The notes under the pieces: model-generated | What the model was told of the DNA's origin: nothing | The model's database searches: none | What the model saw: the letters and a program-made list of their open reading frames with translations, nothing else | Assembly: GCA_035507035.1 (NCBI GenBank) | Contig: DATJOJ010000011.1 | Location: 124,001-188,000, forward strand | DNA from: DATJOJ01 sp035507035 | GTDB lineage: Bacteria > Acidobacteriota > Terriglobia > Terriglobales > Acidobacteriaceae | Length of the DNA: 64,000 nucleotides | Reading direction: 5' to 3' | Made by a program: the position numbers and the translations under genes | Shown here: in pieces, positions 9,222-18,334 of the stretch | Numbering within the stretch: the stretch's first letter is position 1 | Layout: each line of letters opens with the position of its first letter

Positions 9222-12200
9222 CTATTTGACAGGGAGACTCATCGGTTGAGCCAAAGCTAAAGTTGTCTTCGCGTGGCTTGTGTCAACGGAGTAAACAGTT
9301 GCTTCCAAGGCTCGAATACGTGATGTTTGTTGCCGCAGCAGAGCCTGCTGTTGCCGGATCTGTCGGGCAGCATGCGCAATCTCCCTCTGTTGTTGTTTCA
9401 CAGCCTCGATCAGCAGGGCAGTGAGCCTTGTGTAATCGACGCCATTGGCGTCTTTGCGATTTTTGTCCCACTGCACGATCTCCGGAACCACAGCGCCAAC
9501 TTCCTCGGCGATCACGCCGATTTCGTGTTTACCGCTCTCTTTCAGATCGTAGGAAACGCCGCGCAACTGTTCGACTTTGCTCAATGCGTCCGGCAAAGTC
9601 TTGATGTTCGTTTTCCAACGGCGGGAACTGTAAGTATTCCACCCGTCGGCCAGAGCGGCACCTTGGCCTTGTCCGATAGTGAGGGAATTCGTAACCGTTG
9701 TGGTTTGAATGCCAACGCCGCCGCCGTTCGGATTGAGCAGGATGGGCGTGTTTTGCGCACCCTGGTCGGTTGCCTGGAGCATGGCGTAGCCAGCATCGGA
9801 CCCGCCATCCGACAAATAGCCGACGAGTAACTGCTTTGCAGTGCTCGAGGCTCCTTGAATCACGAACTGGTGCGGTCCACCGCGAGTCGATCCATTATCG
9901 TCCGCTTGCACGGTCAAAGTTGACCACGGGTACGCGGTTCCGATGCCGACGTTCACCGCATTCGTGCCGGTTCCGCCGAGCACCAGGGAGTTGCTCTGTG
10001 CGACTTGCGCATAGGCCCCGATCGCAGTGGCATTGGTTAGACCATCGGCTCCGACGTCGCATTTAGCTCCGATGCACGTAAGATTGTTCCCGGTATTGTT
10101 GTTGGGCATGGCCTCAGCCCCGACCGCGGTGTTTTGATTACCGTAGAAGTTGTAGGTCAGGGCAAGGTTGCCAATGGCGACGTTTTGAGAACCAGTGCTG
10201 TTGGATGCCATCGTTCCCTGGCCGAGAGTTGTGTTCGTGCTCCCGGTCGTGTTGGAGGTCATTGCGTTGGCACCGACAATCGTATTTCCCTGGCCAGTGG
10301 TGTCGACAAATAAAGTATTCGCGCCGACACCTACATTGCCAGCCGCCTGAGTGGTGGGGTTCCCCGCAAGCCCGAGGTAGGTACTCTGGGCCGAGTTCGC
10401 GAAGGCGAACGGAAACCCGGGATAGTTGCTTACTTCGAAGCCGCTCGCAATCACCACACCGCCAGTAGCGAGATTTCCATTCACGGTTTCGCTGCCGGTG
10501 AACACGTTGTTCGCGCTTAAGAGCGGTACCTGAGTGGGATCGATGTTCAACGTCGTGCTGCCGCCCAACGCCACTGTGCCACCACCGGTCAAGCCTGTTC
10601 CCGCCGTGACCGTCAGTGAAGGGTTCGCGAGCATCGCATTCGTGATCCCAGCTGGGGCGATGCTGATCGATCCGGTGCCAGTGATGGGCCCGCCGGTTAA
10701 ACCCGCGCCGGTGCCAACGCTGGTGACTGTGCCGACATTGGGGAACGTCTGACCGCTGGCGAATGCGATTTGTCCGTTGCTCGCGACGGAAAGTCCGGTC
10801 TCGCTCGGGGCTCCGCCATTCACGCCAAACAGTAAGTTGAGTTTTGCAGATGGTGAGTTGGTGTTGTTGCCAACCGGTTCTGCCAGCCAGCGGAAGTCTT
10901 GATTCGCCGCCTTTCCCGTGCCGCTATTGAAGGATGAGGCGACAGAATCCATAGGTTGTGAGTTGAAACCTTGCGAAGCAGTTGCCGTTCCGGCCGCAGG
11001 CAGCAATGCGCCCGCTTCAGTCACCAGCCCGGTAAAGTTTCCGGCAGCGCCGGAAATCGACCCGGTGGCCATGATATTTCCGGTGACATTCTGATTGCCG
11101 GTAAAGTTATTGGCACCGGTAGTCGCATACGAACCAGCGGGTTGGTAAGACGAGGGAGGCAACCCGCCCAATTCGCTTGCGTTGACGTTGGTAAGCAACG
11201 AGCCGTTTCCAGTAAATGACGTCGCGGTCATCGTCCCGTTCACCGTCTGGTTCTTGGTGAAAGTATTGGCTGCGCCGAGCTGGGCGTAAAACTGATTCGC
11301 AAAGTTCGTGTTGATGCTCAACGTCACAGTTCCACTCGTGCCACCCCCGCTGAGGCCAGTACCTGCTTTCACTCCCGTAATCGTGCCGGCCCCCGGAAAT
11401 GCCTGGCCGCTAGCAAACGTGATCTGGCCATTGCTCGCGATATTCAGCCCGGTTTCGCTCGGCTTACCCGAGCCGCTGCCATAAAGAAGATTCAGAGTGC
11501 CCGAAGGACTGGAGCTGTTATTTCCGCTAGGTTCCGTCTGCCATTGAAATGTCGGGCTGATCGCTTCTTCCGTGCCGCTATTAAAAGCGGACCCTTGCAA
11601 GTCAAGAGGCTGAGAGTTGAATCCTTGAGAAGCATTGGCAGTGCCCGTGCTGGGCAGCTGCAGCGAGCCCCGGGAGATAATGCCACCGTTCACATCCAGT
11701 GTTGCAGCCGGGGTAGTTGTGCCAATGCCAACTTCATTGCCGTGCGACTGATACAAGATGGAATTCCCCAGATCGCCAGAACCGTCCATCCAGATCGGGA
11801 TGAAGTCCTGCGTGCCGGAACCGCCGATGTTCGCAGAGTTGCCATTATTCTGTACGCCTCCTGGTGCATTGACCCCGTTGGAACCGTTCGGTGCTGCCAG
11901 CAGAAATGCAGACGCCGGCAGGCCACCTAATGTTTGGGCGTCCGCCGCCTTTAGTGCATAAGGTACGCTTAACAACCAGACTCGTGGTTGCTCCGGCTGT
12001 CCCTGTGCCTGGACTCCCAACCATCGAGCATCTCCAGAGACAAATAAATCGGATGGCAATCCGTAGTTGGTTGTGGATCCAAGCATCACCGTGTAACGGC
12101 CGTTGTTGTCGGCCCGAACGTTTTGCGTTTCCATCCACAGAGGCGACCCGCCTTGCTGTTCCTGATAAAGGTAAAAGGAAACGCCAACCATCCCGCTTAG

Positions 12201-12374
12201 CGGCTTCCCATTGATATCGGTCAGTGTGCCGATGAACTTCACTAGCGGCGGTACAACGGCGTTCGTCCCGATCTTTCCGCTTACCGACGACTGCGCTAGC
12301 AATTGCACGGACGTTGGAAACATGCAACAAACCGCGATCAGGCAGGCGGTGAACCATAATTTAATCCGGGCCAT
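9222..12374 (-). CDS. Secreted S74 autochaperone protein with YadA-like repeats
   Basis: 1050 aa with a signal peptide (about 1-28). Residues 40-150 form a beta-rich module (TLTDINGKPLSG...SVPYALKAADAQTLGG) found at the front of many acidobacterial exported proteins. Two homologous modules of about 100 residues follow (245-344 and 463-562), then YadA-like head repeats at about 680-790 (GNVGVGANTL, NTTLGQGTM, QNVAIGNLAL, NTAVGAEAM). The C-terminal 135 residues (from about 916) match the peptidase S74 intramolecular chaperone, with the SxRRWKTNI motif providing the Ser/Lys dyad (Ser916 or Ser917 and Lys921) and a C-terminal coiled coil. In phage tailspikes this domain trimerises the fibre and then cleaves itself off. 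A trimeric surface fibre is inferred. An alternative is a phage-derived fibre, but no other phage gene is nearby. Confidence 0.85.
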   Translation of the reverse strand: MARIKLWFTACLIAVCCMFPTSVQLLAQSSVSGKIGTNAVVPPLVKFIGTLTDINGKPLSGMVGVSFYLYQEQQGGSPLWMETQNVRADNNGRYTVMLGSTTNYGLPSDLFVSGDARWLGVQAQGQPEQPRVWLLSVPYALKAADAQTLGGLPASAFLLAAPNGSNGVNAPGGVQNNGNSANIGGSGTQDFIPIWMDGSGDLGNSILYQSHGNEVGIGTTTPAATLDVNGGIISRGSLQLPSTGTANASQGFNSQPLDLQGSAFNSGTEEAISPTFQWQTEPSGNNSSSPSGTLNLLYGSGSGKPSETGLNIASNGQITFASGQAFPGAGTITGVKAGTGLSGGGTSGTVTLSINTNFANQFYAQLGAANTFTKNQTVNGTMTATSFTGNGSLLTNVNASELGGLPPSSYQPAGSYATTGANNFTGNQNVTGNIMATGSISGAAGNFTGLVTEAGALLPAAGTATASQGFNSQPMDSVASSFNSGTGKAANQDFRWLAEPVGNNTNSPSAKLNLLFGVNGGAPSETGLSVASNGQIAFASGQTFPNVGTVTSVGTGAGLTGGPITGTGSISIAPAGITNAMLANPSLTVTAGTGLTGGGTVALGGSTTLNIDPTQVPLLSANNVFTGSETVNGNLATGGVVIASGFEVSNYPGFPFAFANSAQSTYLGLAGNPTTQAAGNVGVGANTLFVDTTGQGNTIVGANAMTSNTTGSTNTTLGQGTMASNSTGSQNVAIGNLALTYNFYGNQNTAVGAEAMPNNNTGNNLTCIGAKCDVGADGLTNATAIGAYAQVAQSNSLVLGGTGTNAVNVGIGTAYPWSTLTVQADDNGSTRGGPHQFVIQGASSTAKQLLVGYLSDGGSDAGYAMLQATDQGAQNTPILLNPNGGGVGIQTTTVTNSLTIGQGQGAALADGWNTYSSRRWKTNIKTLPDALSKVEQLRGVSYDLKESGKHEIGVIAEEVGAVVPEIVQWDKNRKDANGVDYTRLTALLIEAVKQQQREIAHAARQIRQQQALLRQQTSRIRALEATVYSVDTSHAKTTLALAQPMSLPVK
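10689..11642 (-). repeat. Two diverged copies of a 100-residue module
   Basis: Inside the S74 protein gene, 11343-11642 and 10689-10988 encode homologous modules. Shared landmarks are ASQGFNSQP, FNSGT, EP.GNN..SPS, LNLL.G, PSETGL, ASNGQI.FASGQ.FP and GTGLSGG/GAGLTGG. The copies are separated by about 118 codons of linker. This indicates internal duplication in the shaft of the fibre. Confidence 0.8.
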
Positions 12375-12696
12375 GGCTTTCTCCTTGTTATTTCATCTAA
12401 ATTGCGGGCTAAGCCCGGAAGGCTTGTGACTCCCGCCCTCATTACTCAACAGCGACAAGTCTGTGGAAAAACCCTCATCGCACGAACATTTCCTGTAAGC
12501 ACGCAGTCTCACCTCTCCTTAAAGGGAAAAGTGAAGAACCAGATCTGATGAGGGAATTTCCTGCAAAACACCGCTTTTCCTAAGTGAGAGGGGAAGTTGA
12601 TCGATCCGGGTCAGCGTTGCAAAACGTGAGCGCCGGGATGAGATTCACAGCTCCCGCTCAATTCGAAAAAAGTCAATTTTGAATGGAGAAGCTCAC
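12375..12696. other. Divergent intergenic region with imperfect inverted repeat
   Basis: 322 bp between the start of the S74 protein (minus strand) and the start of the collagen-like protein (plus strand). It must hold promoters for both. An imperfect inverted repeat pairs 12508-12531 with 12574-12596 (arms sharing CTTTTCC and TAAG.GAGAGG, with small gaps). No RNA gene or small coding gene is evident. The ribosome site for the plus gene (GGAG, 12685-12688) is at its right end. Confidence 0.5.
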
Positions 12697-13533
12697 ATGA
12701 AAAGCCGTAAGTTCGTTCTCTCTTGTGTTCTCGCGCTGGCGTTGTGCGTGCCTGCGCTAGCTGGGGTTGGATTCAACGCTCAAGGTGCAGTCCCCAATTA
12801 CACGACTAATCAAGTCACTATCAATGGAACCGGGTTCGGTTCTGGCATTCCAAAAGTTGACCTTGACGGTCAGCCACTGACGGTTGTATCACACAGCTCA
12901 ACCATGATTGTTGCCGATCTTCCCACGCTCGGACCGGGAAGCTATCTGCTGACGGTAACCGTTGGAAGTTCAACTTCGCCGTTAGTGCTCACGCTTGGCA
13001 CTTCTGGTCCGCAGGGACCGCAAGGCCCACAAGGTCCAGCCGGCGCGCAAGGTCCTCAAGGTCCCGCTGGTCCCACGGGGCCCCAGGGTCCGCAGGGCAC
13101 GCAAGGCCCGGCTGGCATCAGTGTCGGCTACACTGCCTACAACCTCAACACAGTCCAGCTCCCCGGGACACAGGTCGTAATCGCCAGTACTCCCGTGCTT
13201 TCGACCACTGGGTTCTATTACGCGAGTGGTAATGCAACGGTTGTTGTTGGCAGCGGCGATAACGTTTTATGCTGGATCGACAGTGCGAAACTCGGATTCC
13301 TTTCGTTCGGTTTCGCTCAAACTGCCGGTCCCGGAGTCCAGTCCTTAAGCGTCAGCGCAGCCCCCTACCTGAATGCCGGCGACCAGCTTCAGTTGGTTTG
13401 TGAAAGCGGCATCGGTGAATCCTATTTCTCTAACGGAGGATTCAACGCAAATCTCGTCAACAATTCCAACAACTCGACCCTGCCGGGAAGAGGCAATACG
13501 AAAATGAATGTCAAGCCGATACCGAACCAGTAA
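12697..13533 (+). CDS. Secreted IPT/TIG plus collagen-like protein
   Basis: About 278 aa from the ATG eight bases after GGAG. Signal peptide about 1-22 (ends ALAG). Residues 27-100 fit an IPT/TIG immunoglobulin-like domain (NYTTNQVTINGTGFG...VVSHSSTMIVADLP...GSYLLTVTVG). Residues 104-141 are uninterrupted Gly-X-Y triplets rich in GPQ and GPA, a collagen-like stalk of about 12-13 triplets. A globular C-terminal domain of about 130 residues with many Ser/Thr/Val follows, possibly a trimerising head. Collagen-like bacterial proteins form triple-helical surface stalks. Divergent from the S74 fibre gene, it may belong to the same surface layer; this is inference. Confidence 0.8.
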   Translation: MKSRKFVLSCVLALALCVPALAGVGFNAQGAVPNYTTNQVTINGTGFGSGIPKVDLDGQPLTVVSHSSTMIVADLPTLGPGSYLLTVTVGSSTSPLVLTLGTSGPQGPQGPQGPAGAQGPQGPAGPTGPQGPQGTQGPAGISVGYTAYNLNTVQLPGTQVVIASTPVLSTTGFYYASGNATVVVGSGDNVLCWIDSAKLGFLSFGFAQTAGPGVQSLSVSAAPYLNAGDQLQLVCESGIGESYFSNGGFNANLVNNSNNSTLPGRGNTKMNVKPIPNQ

Positions 13534-13561
13534 GTATCGTCGGCGAGAGATTCACAAGCGG

Positions 13562-13587
13562 AGCCCTGTTCGAACCTGGACGGGGCT
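13562..13587 (+). terminator. Probable terminator after the collagen-like gene
   Basis: AGCCCTGT (13562-13569) can pair with ACGGGGCT (13580-13587), with one G-U pair and a 10-base loop, followed by TTGGCTTT. It lies between convergent genes ending at 13533 and 13597. Confidence 0.5.
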
Positions 13588-13596
13588 TTGGCTTTG

Positions 13597-16410
13597 TCAG
13601 GCGGAATGTGCTGGCGGAGCGGTGCGAGCGTTAGCGGGATGCCGAAAAGCGGGATGAGGGTCAGCGGCCAGATCTGGTTGGCTTTCGCGCAGCAATTTTT
13701 CTCCTTCTGGATTCTTCACCGCGACCATGCAGGCCCCCAGCGCACTTTCTGCTTCGGCCGTCTCCCAGGCGGGCACACGGAATGGTTCCGCTTTCAAAGA
13801 TTGAAGAGAATTTCGCAAGAGCGGTTCGGACTCAACCATCTTTCCTTCGAGCGTGAGATCTTCCCCCAGTCTGACTTGGGCCGTAACCAGGGGTGGGCTT
13901 CCTGGGTTGAACTTTTCTTTACGAATGCGTAGTGCTTCTCGCAACATCGGCTCGGCGCCGCCAGCATCTTTCTGAAAAACACGATCTTCTGCCAGGTCGA
14001 TCAATACCGAGGCGAAGTCGGGGCTGTCCTCGCCCCCAAGCTTACGTGTCAGTTCGAGCGCCTGCCTCGCGTACGTCTCGGCCGCGGCATACCGGCCCCG
14101 ATCAAATTCTAGCTCACCCAGGCCCACTTCAATTCGCTCTACATAATATGTGGAGGGTCCACCGATCTCGATCGCACTCTCCAGGGCCTCCTTGTCGCTT
14201 TTTTCCGCCTCGGCATAGTCTCCCTTCTCTTGCAGATAAAGTCCCCAATTCTTCGTGACGCTGACCATTTTCAGGCTTTGCTCTCCGAATGCCTTACTCA
14301 CTAACGCCAGATTTTCCTGCAGGAACGGCTCCGAAGCCTTCCAATTTCCTTCCTGCAGTAAAATCCAGGCGAGGTTGTTGAGCGAGTAGTACAGGTCGGG
14401 ATGTTGATCGCCTAGAATTCGACGTCGGATTTGCAGCGTTTCACGCTCCATGGCTTCTGCCTCATAGAGATCCCCTTCATCTATCATTGCGCCAGCGAGG
14501 TCGTGGAGTGCCACCACATAATTTGGCCCATCGGTTCCTTCGGTGCGGCGCATTTTGTCGACGGCCTCATGCAGTAACTGAACCGCTTCTGGATATTCTC
14601 CTTTGCGCTCCAACACCAGAGCGAGAAAATTCCGTGTTCCGTTATCGCCCTCAAGATTCAACTTGCGCTTGATAGCGAGAGACTGCCGCAGCAGCGGCTC
14701 GGCTTCGATCCATCGGCTTTCAAGGTAGAGGCACTCCCCGACATTCTCCAGGCTGTCCGCAACTTGTGGGTCATTTTCGCCAAGGGCATGACGCTGAACC
14801 GCCAGAACCTGACGAAACAATGGTTCCGCTTGGGAATAGTTGTCCTGTAGCCGGAGCGCCATGGCAAGCCCTGAAAGGCTAGCAGTCGTATCCAATGCAT
14901 TCGGTCCCAAGTTCTGTTTCCGCAGATCATAAGCGCGTTGGAACAATTTTTGCGCTTGGTCGTAAGCGCCTAAAGAAATGTAGGCGTGGCCGATATTGTC
15001 GGCCATGCTTGCTTGTAATAAAGGTTGATCCGCGAGCTCGCGATCGATTCGTGACGCGCCCGCATCCAATAATTCACGTGCCGTGATTTGTTTGCCCCGC
15101 GCCTGATCCGGTGTAGCCGCTTGAAAAATACTGGCTAGAAACTGGGATTCGCGCTGGGCGGTCAATCGCTCGCGATTCGCGCGACGCGCCATCAAGCTCA
15201 TGCCAATACTGAATCCGACGAGCGAGAGAGCTAGCAGCCCTGTGGCTATGGTCGCCGCTTTATGCCGGCGAACGAATTTTCCCGAACGATATCGCCAGGT
15301 GTCGGTGCGGGCGTGGATTGGATAGCCCTTTAAGTAGGATTGAAGGTCGGCTTCTAGAGCAGCCACCGAGGCATAGCGGCGCCCGGCCTCCTTGCGCATT
15401 GCCGTGGAGACGATGTTGTCGAGATCGCCTTTCAGTTGCCGCGCAAGCTGATCGCCGCCGGTACGTGCGAGCGCAATCGCGCTCGGAGGCTGCGGATCCT
15501 GCTCGCAGATGATCCGCGCAACTTCTAACGGGCTCTTCGTTTCCAGGTGAAAAGGACGGGCGCCGGTCAGCAATTCGTAGAGCAGCACGCCAAGCGCATA
15601 AACATCGGTCGAAGTGGTGATTTGATCACCGCGAATCTGTTCGGGGCTGGCATATTCGGGCGTCATCAGCCGCTCGGTCGTGCGGGTCAGGGTCTGGCCA
15701 TCGTCAGGAGTCAGGAGTTTCGCGATCCCGAAATCGAGCAACTTCGGCACCCCTTCAGGAGTCACCAGGATGTTGGCCGGTTTGATATCGCGATGGACGA
15801 CCAGATTTTTGTGAGCGAATTCGACCGCACTCAAAACTGCAATAAATAATCGGAGACGTTCCTCGATTGTGAGTTTCTGCTCCCGGCAATACGCGTCGAT
15901 CCGAATTCCTTTTACATACTCCATCACCAGATACGGCGCGCCGTCTTGCGTGATTCCCCCATCGAGCAAGCGTGCGATATTGGGGTGATTGAGATTCGCC
16001 AAGATCTGCCGTTCGATTCCGAAACGCAGGAGCATCTCGCGAGCTTCCGTCAGACCCGGGTGCATGAGTTTGATGGCGACTTCTTGTTCGTACAGTTTGT
16101 CGGCTCGGGACGCCAGATACACCTTACCCATGCCGCCTTCGCCCAGCCGCCCGATCAAGCGGTAAGGACCAATCCTCTGCCCGAGATCGTCCAAGCTCAG
16201 TCGCTGCGCCACATGATCGACACGCTTCTGCAGGAAGTCGATAGACTTGCCGGAGGATTCCAACAACGCTTCCACTTCTTTGCGGAGTTCGGGGTTGTCG
16301 GGACAAGCCTGATCGAGGAAGGCAGGACGTGCGGAAGGCTCAAGATCCAGAGCCTGGTAGAACAACTTTTCCATCTGAGCCCAATGATCCGAACTGCCAG
16401 GGGCTGTCAC
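13597..16410 (-). CDS. Membrane Ser/Thr protein kinase with periplasmic TPR array (second copy)
   Basis: 937 aa. The N-terminal helical segment resembles that of the kinase at 3712-6354. Kinase domain about 83-365: GEGGMGKVY (91-99), Lys114, HRDIKPAN (206-213), DFG (226-228), SPE. Transmembrane helix about 387-408. Extensive TPR region about 440-900 (repeating 'A..LFRQ.L.....LG..HP....SL.NL' patterns). Its start lies only 14 bp after the stop of the ECF sigma gene, so they are very likely co-expressed. The TPR region is probably the sensor outside the membrane; the ligand is unknown. The extreme C-terminus is Pro/Ala-rich and may be unstructured. Confidence 0.93.
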   Translation of the reverse strand: MTAPGSSDHWAQMEKLFYQALDLEPSARPAFLDQACPDNPELRKEVEALLESSGKSIDFLQKRVDHVAQRLSLDDLGQRIGPYRLIGRLGEGGMGKVYLASRADKLYEQEVAIKLMHPGLTEAREMLLRFGIERQILANLNHPNIARLLDGGITQDGAPYLVMEYVKGIRIDAYCREQKLTIEERLRLFIAVLSAVEFAHKNLVVHRDIKPANILVTPEGVPKLLDFGIAKLLTPDDGQTLTRTTERLMTPEYASPEQIRGDQITTSTDVYALGVLLYELLTGARPFHLETKSPLEVARIICEQDPQPPSAIALARTGGDQLARQLKGDLDNIVSTAMRKEAGRRYASVAALEADLQSYLKGYPIHARTDTWRYRSGKFVRRHKAATIATGLLALSLVGFSIGMSLMARRANRERLTAQRESQFLASIFQAATPDQARGKQITARELLDAGASRIDRELADQPLLQASMADNIGHAYISLGAYDQAQKLFQRAYDLRKQNLGPNALDTTASLSGLAMALRLQDNYSQAEPLFRQVLAVQRHALGENDPQVADSLENVGECLYLESRWIEAEPLLRQSLAIKRKLNLEGDNGTRNFLALVLERKGEYPEAVQLLHEAVDKMRRTEGTDGPNYVVALHDLAGAMIDEGDLYEAEAMERETLQIRRRILGDQHPDLYYSLNNLAWILLQEGNWKASEPFLQENLALVSKAFGEQSLKMVSVTKNWGLYLQEKGDYAEAEKSDKEALESAIEIGGPSTYYVERIEVGLGELEFDRGRYAAAETYARQALELTRKLGGEDSPDFASVLIDLAEDRVFQKDAGGAEPMLREALRIRKEKFNPGSPPLVTAQVRLGEDLTLEGKMVESEPLLRNSLQSLKAEPFRVPAWETAEAESALGACMVAVKNPEGEKLLRESQPDLAADPHPAFRHPANARTAPPAHSA

Positions 16411-16424
16411 GCGCGCACCTCGGT

Positions 16425-16991
16425 TTAGGCGGAATTTGGACTCAGCTCACGGTACAGCCATGCTTTCGCCAGAGTCAATTCGCGATGCACTGTTGCGGGA
16501 GAAATCTTGAGCGCGGCCGCTGTCTCATCGTAGGTCATGCCACCGAAAAAGAGCAGTTCGATGATTTCGCTCTTGCGCATGTCGTGTTTGGCGAGCCGCT
16601 GCAATGCTTCGTCCAACTCTACAATACCTGCGTCCGCATCGGGGCCGATCAAGACGGCTTCATCCAGGGTGATTTTCTCTGCGCCAGCGCCTCGCTTCTG
16701 CCGGTCCTGAGCGCGAGCGTAATCGACCAGGATCCGGCGTAGCACGCGCGCGGAAACCGCGAAGAAATGCACACGATCCTGCCAGACAACGTCGCTTCCC
16801 ATCAATCGCAAATAAGCTTCATGAACCAGGGCCGTAGCTCGCAGAGTATGGTCTCGACGCTCATCCCGAAGGCAGCGCGAAGCCAGCCGATGAAGCTGCT
16901 CATAAACCACTGGCATCAACTGGTCGAGAGCCTCTTTGTCGCCGCTGCCCCATTGCTGCAGAAGCTGTGTCAATTGTCGCTCGGCAGGCAT
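16425..16991 (-). CDS. ECF-type sigma-70 factor paired with kinase (second copy)
   Basis: 188 aa. Region 2 is about 20-90 ('DHTLRATALVHEAYLRLMG', 'FFAVSARVLRRILVDYARAQDRQKRG') and region 4 about 125-185 ('SEIIELLFFGGMTYDETAAALKISPATVHRELTLAKAWLYREL'). It is a paralogue of the sigma factor at 6385-6966, with the same TALV segment in region 2.2 and the same kinase partner, and no anti-sigma gene beside it. Upstream on its own strand lie a perfect TATAAT hexamer (17074-17079), for which I saw no matching -35 box, and two copies of the shared CCGAAACGTC motif. Confidence 0.92.
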   Translation of the reverse strand: MPAERQLTQLLQQWGSGDKEALDQLMPVVYEQLHRLASRCLRDERRDHTLRATALVHEAYLRLMGSDVVWQDRVHFFAVSARVLRRILVDYARAQDRQKRGAGAEKITLDEAVLIGPDADAGIVELDEALQRLAKHDMRKSEIIELLFFGGMTYDETAAALKISPATVHRELTLAKAWLYRELSPNSA

Positions 16992-17107
16992 TTCATCGTT
17001 CTCCGGATAGGTGGATGCCAGGCGGAATTTTCGCTTAACCCACTCGTGGTGACGGTGTCGTGTATGTTCGCGAATTATACCGCAGACACCACCTTACACG
17101 GTCTTTT

Positions 17108-17169
17108 CCGAAACGTCGGTCTTGTCCTAAAGCTGTCAACACAAGTTTAGGACGCCACCGAAACGTCAG
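17108..17169. promoter_or_regulatory. Direct repeat flanking an inverted repeat upstream of sigma gene
   Basis: CCGAAACGTCGG (17108-17119) and CCGAAACGTCAG (17158-17169) are direct repeats exactly 50 bp apart. Between them GTCCTAAA (17124-17131) and TTTAGGAC (17146-17153) form a perfect 8-bp inverted repeat. The direct-repeat motif also occurs upstream of the first sigma operon (7047-7058). The block sits between the stop of the beta-propeller gene (17174) and the sigma start (16991), both on the minus strand. A multi-site operator or ECF-dependent promoter is inferred. The inverted repeat has no T-run, so a terminator role is less likely. Confidence 0.5.
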
Positions 17170-17173
17170 GACG

Positions 17174-18334
17174 TTATCGCTGGTCGCCAGCTGGTGGTAG
17201 TTGTACAACCGTCATCCACAGAGCGCCGTCGTTATCTAGCGATCCTGCCCCCTGACTGAGTGCTCCGGTTTCGAGATTGATGTCGTAGCCCAGGATACCG
17301 TCGAATCGGCTCAAGTAAAGATACTGCCCCGAGACGTCGGTTGCGAGGGTTGACCCACCTGAGCCGAAAGGTGATCCCGGAACCGGGGCAAGCGCCCCCG
17401 TGGATGAGTTGATTAAGAAGCCGGAGACGTTTCCATCATTTTCGTTCACTACATATAGGAAGTTGCCTGCCAAGGCAAGGTAACCTGGACCGTTTCCAGT
17501 GGGAAATGGCGAGCCCGGCACCGAAGAAAGTGCGCCGGTTCTGCTGTTGATCGAGAATGCAGCAACTGCATTCGAGCCATACAGAGCGGTGTAAACAAAT
17601 TTACCGGTGTCCACGATACCGGTTGGCTCACTCGGCATGGCCGTTGGCGCGTTTATCGAAAATGGCGACCCTGCGATTCTTTTCAACGCGCCAGTGGATC
17701 CAATTGCGAAAGCCAGGACGCTGCCGGCTCCGTTATCATTGGCGGCGTAGAGGACTTTTCCCGAGGGATCGACGGTGAGTTCCGGAACGTTTCCCGCGGC
17801 AAACGGAGAGCCCTTGACTGGCGTAGGAACGCCGGTCTCGCGGTCGATGGAGAACGCGTCGATTTGGCCGGTGTCCGCCAAATAAAGGAAGTCGCCATTG
17901 GGCGTCGCTGCCAGGCCCTGCGGAGAAATTACACCTTCAAACGAAAATGGCGATCCAGGGAGCGGTGTGGCTTCCCCTGTGCTTGGATCGAGCGTATAGC
18001 CAAAGATCTGGCCGCCGCTCTGAACGCAATTCGGAGGTGCCGAGACATACAAAAACTGCCCGTCGACTGCGATCACGCCACCGGTGCAAGCGAACATATT
18101 AGGAATGTCTGAGAACGAGCTGAAGCCTCCAGTATTTGGGTCGATCACGATTGCGGGAAATGTGTTGATGAAGCCTGCAATAGGAGGGGCGTACATCATC
18201 TCAAGGCCAGATTGCTCCGGCTTGGCACCGTTACGAGTGAAAACCGCAGTGCGGTCAGCGGCAAAAACCACAGATGTGAAGAAAGCCAGAAAAACTGTAA
18301 TAAAAATTGACAACTTGCTGGAATTGGTCTTCAC
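17174..18334 (-). CDS. Secreted beta-propeller (lactonase/YVTN-type) protein
   Basis: 386 aa, GTG start with AAGGGGA about eight bases upstream. Signal peptide about 1-25 (ends VFAAD). At least six blade repeats of about 45 residues carry 'STGAL..V.GSPF..G', 'FLYV.N', 'DPSGKVLYAAND' signatures, typical of the lactonase/YVTN seven-bladed propeller family. The family includes 6-phosphogluconolactonase, but the signal peptide and the standard 'GSPF' repeats fit the large group of exported propellers of unknown role. No catalytic assignment is made. It ends 182 bp upstream of the ECF sigma gene on the same strand. Confidence 0.85.
   Translation of the reverse strand: MKTNSSKLSIFITVFLAFFTSVVFAADRTAVFTRNGAKPEQSGLEMMYAPPIAGFINTFPAIVIDPNTGGFSSFSDIPNMFACTGGVIAVDGQFLYVSAPPNCVQSGGQIFGYTLDPSTGEATPLPGSPFSFEGVISPQGLAATPNGDFLYLADTGQIDAFSIDRETGVPTPVKGSPFAAGNVPELTVDPSGKVLYAANDNGAGSVLAFAIGSTGALKRIAGSPFSINAPTAMPSEPTGIVDTGKFVYTALYGSNAVAAFSINSRTGALSSVPGSPFPTGNGPGYLALAGNFLYVVNENDGNVSGFLINSSTGALAPVPGSPFGSGGSTLATDVSGQYLYLSRFDGILGYDINLETGALSQGAGSLDNDGALWMTVVQLPPAGDQR

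Noticed and set aside
17074..17079. Perfect TATAAT on the minus strand upstream of the second sigma gene
   Set aside because: No -35-like hexamer at 16-18 bp; mentioned with the sigma gene but not listed as a promoter.
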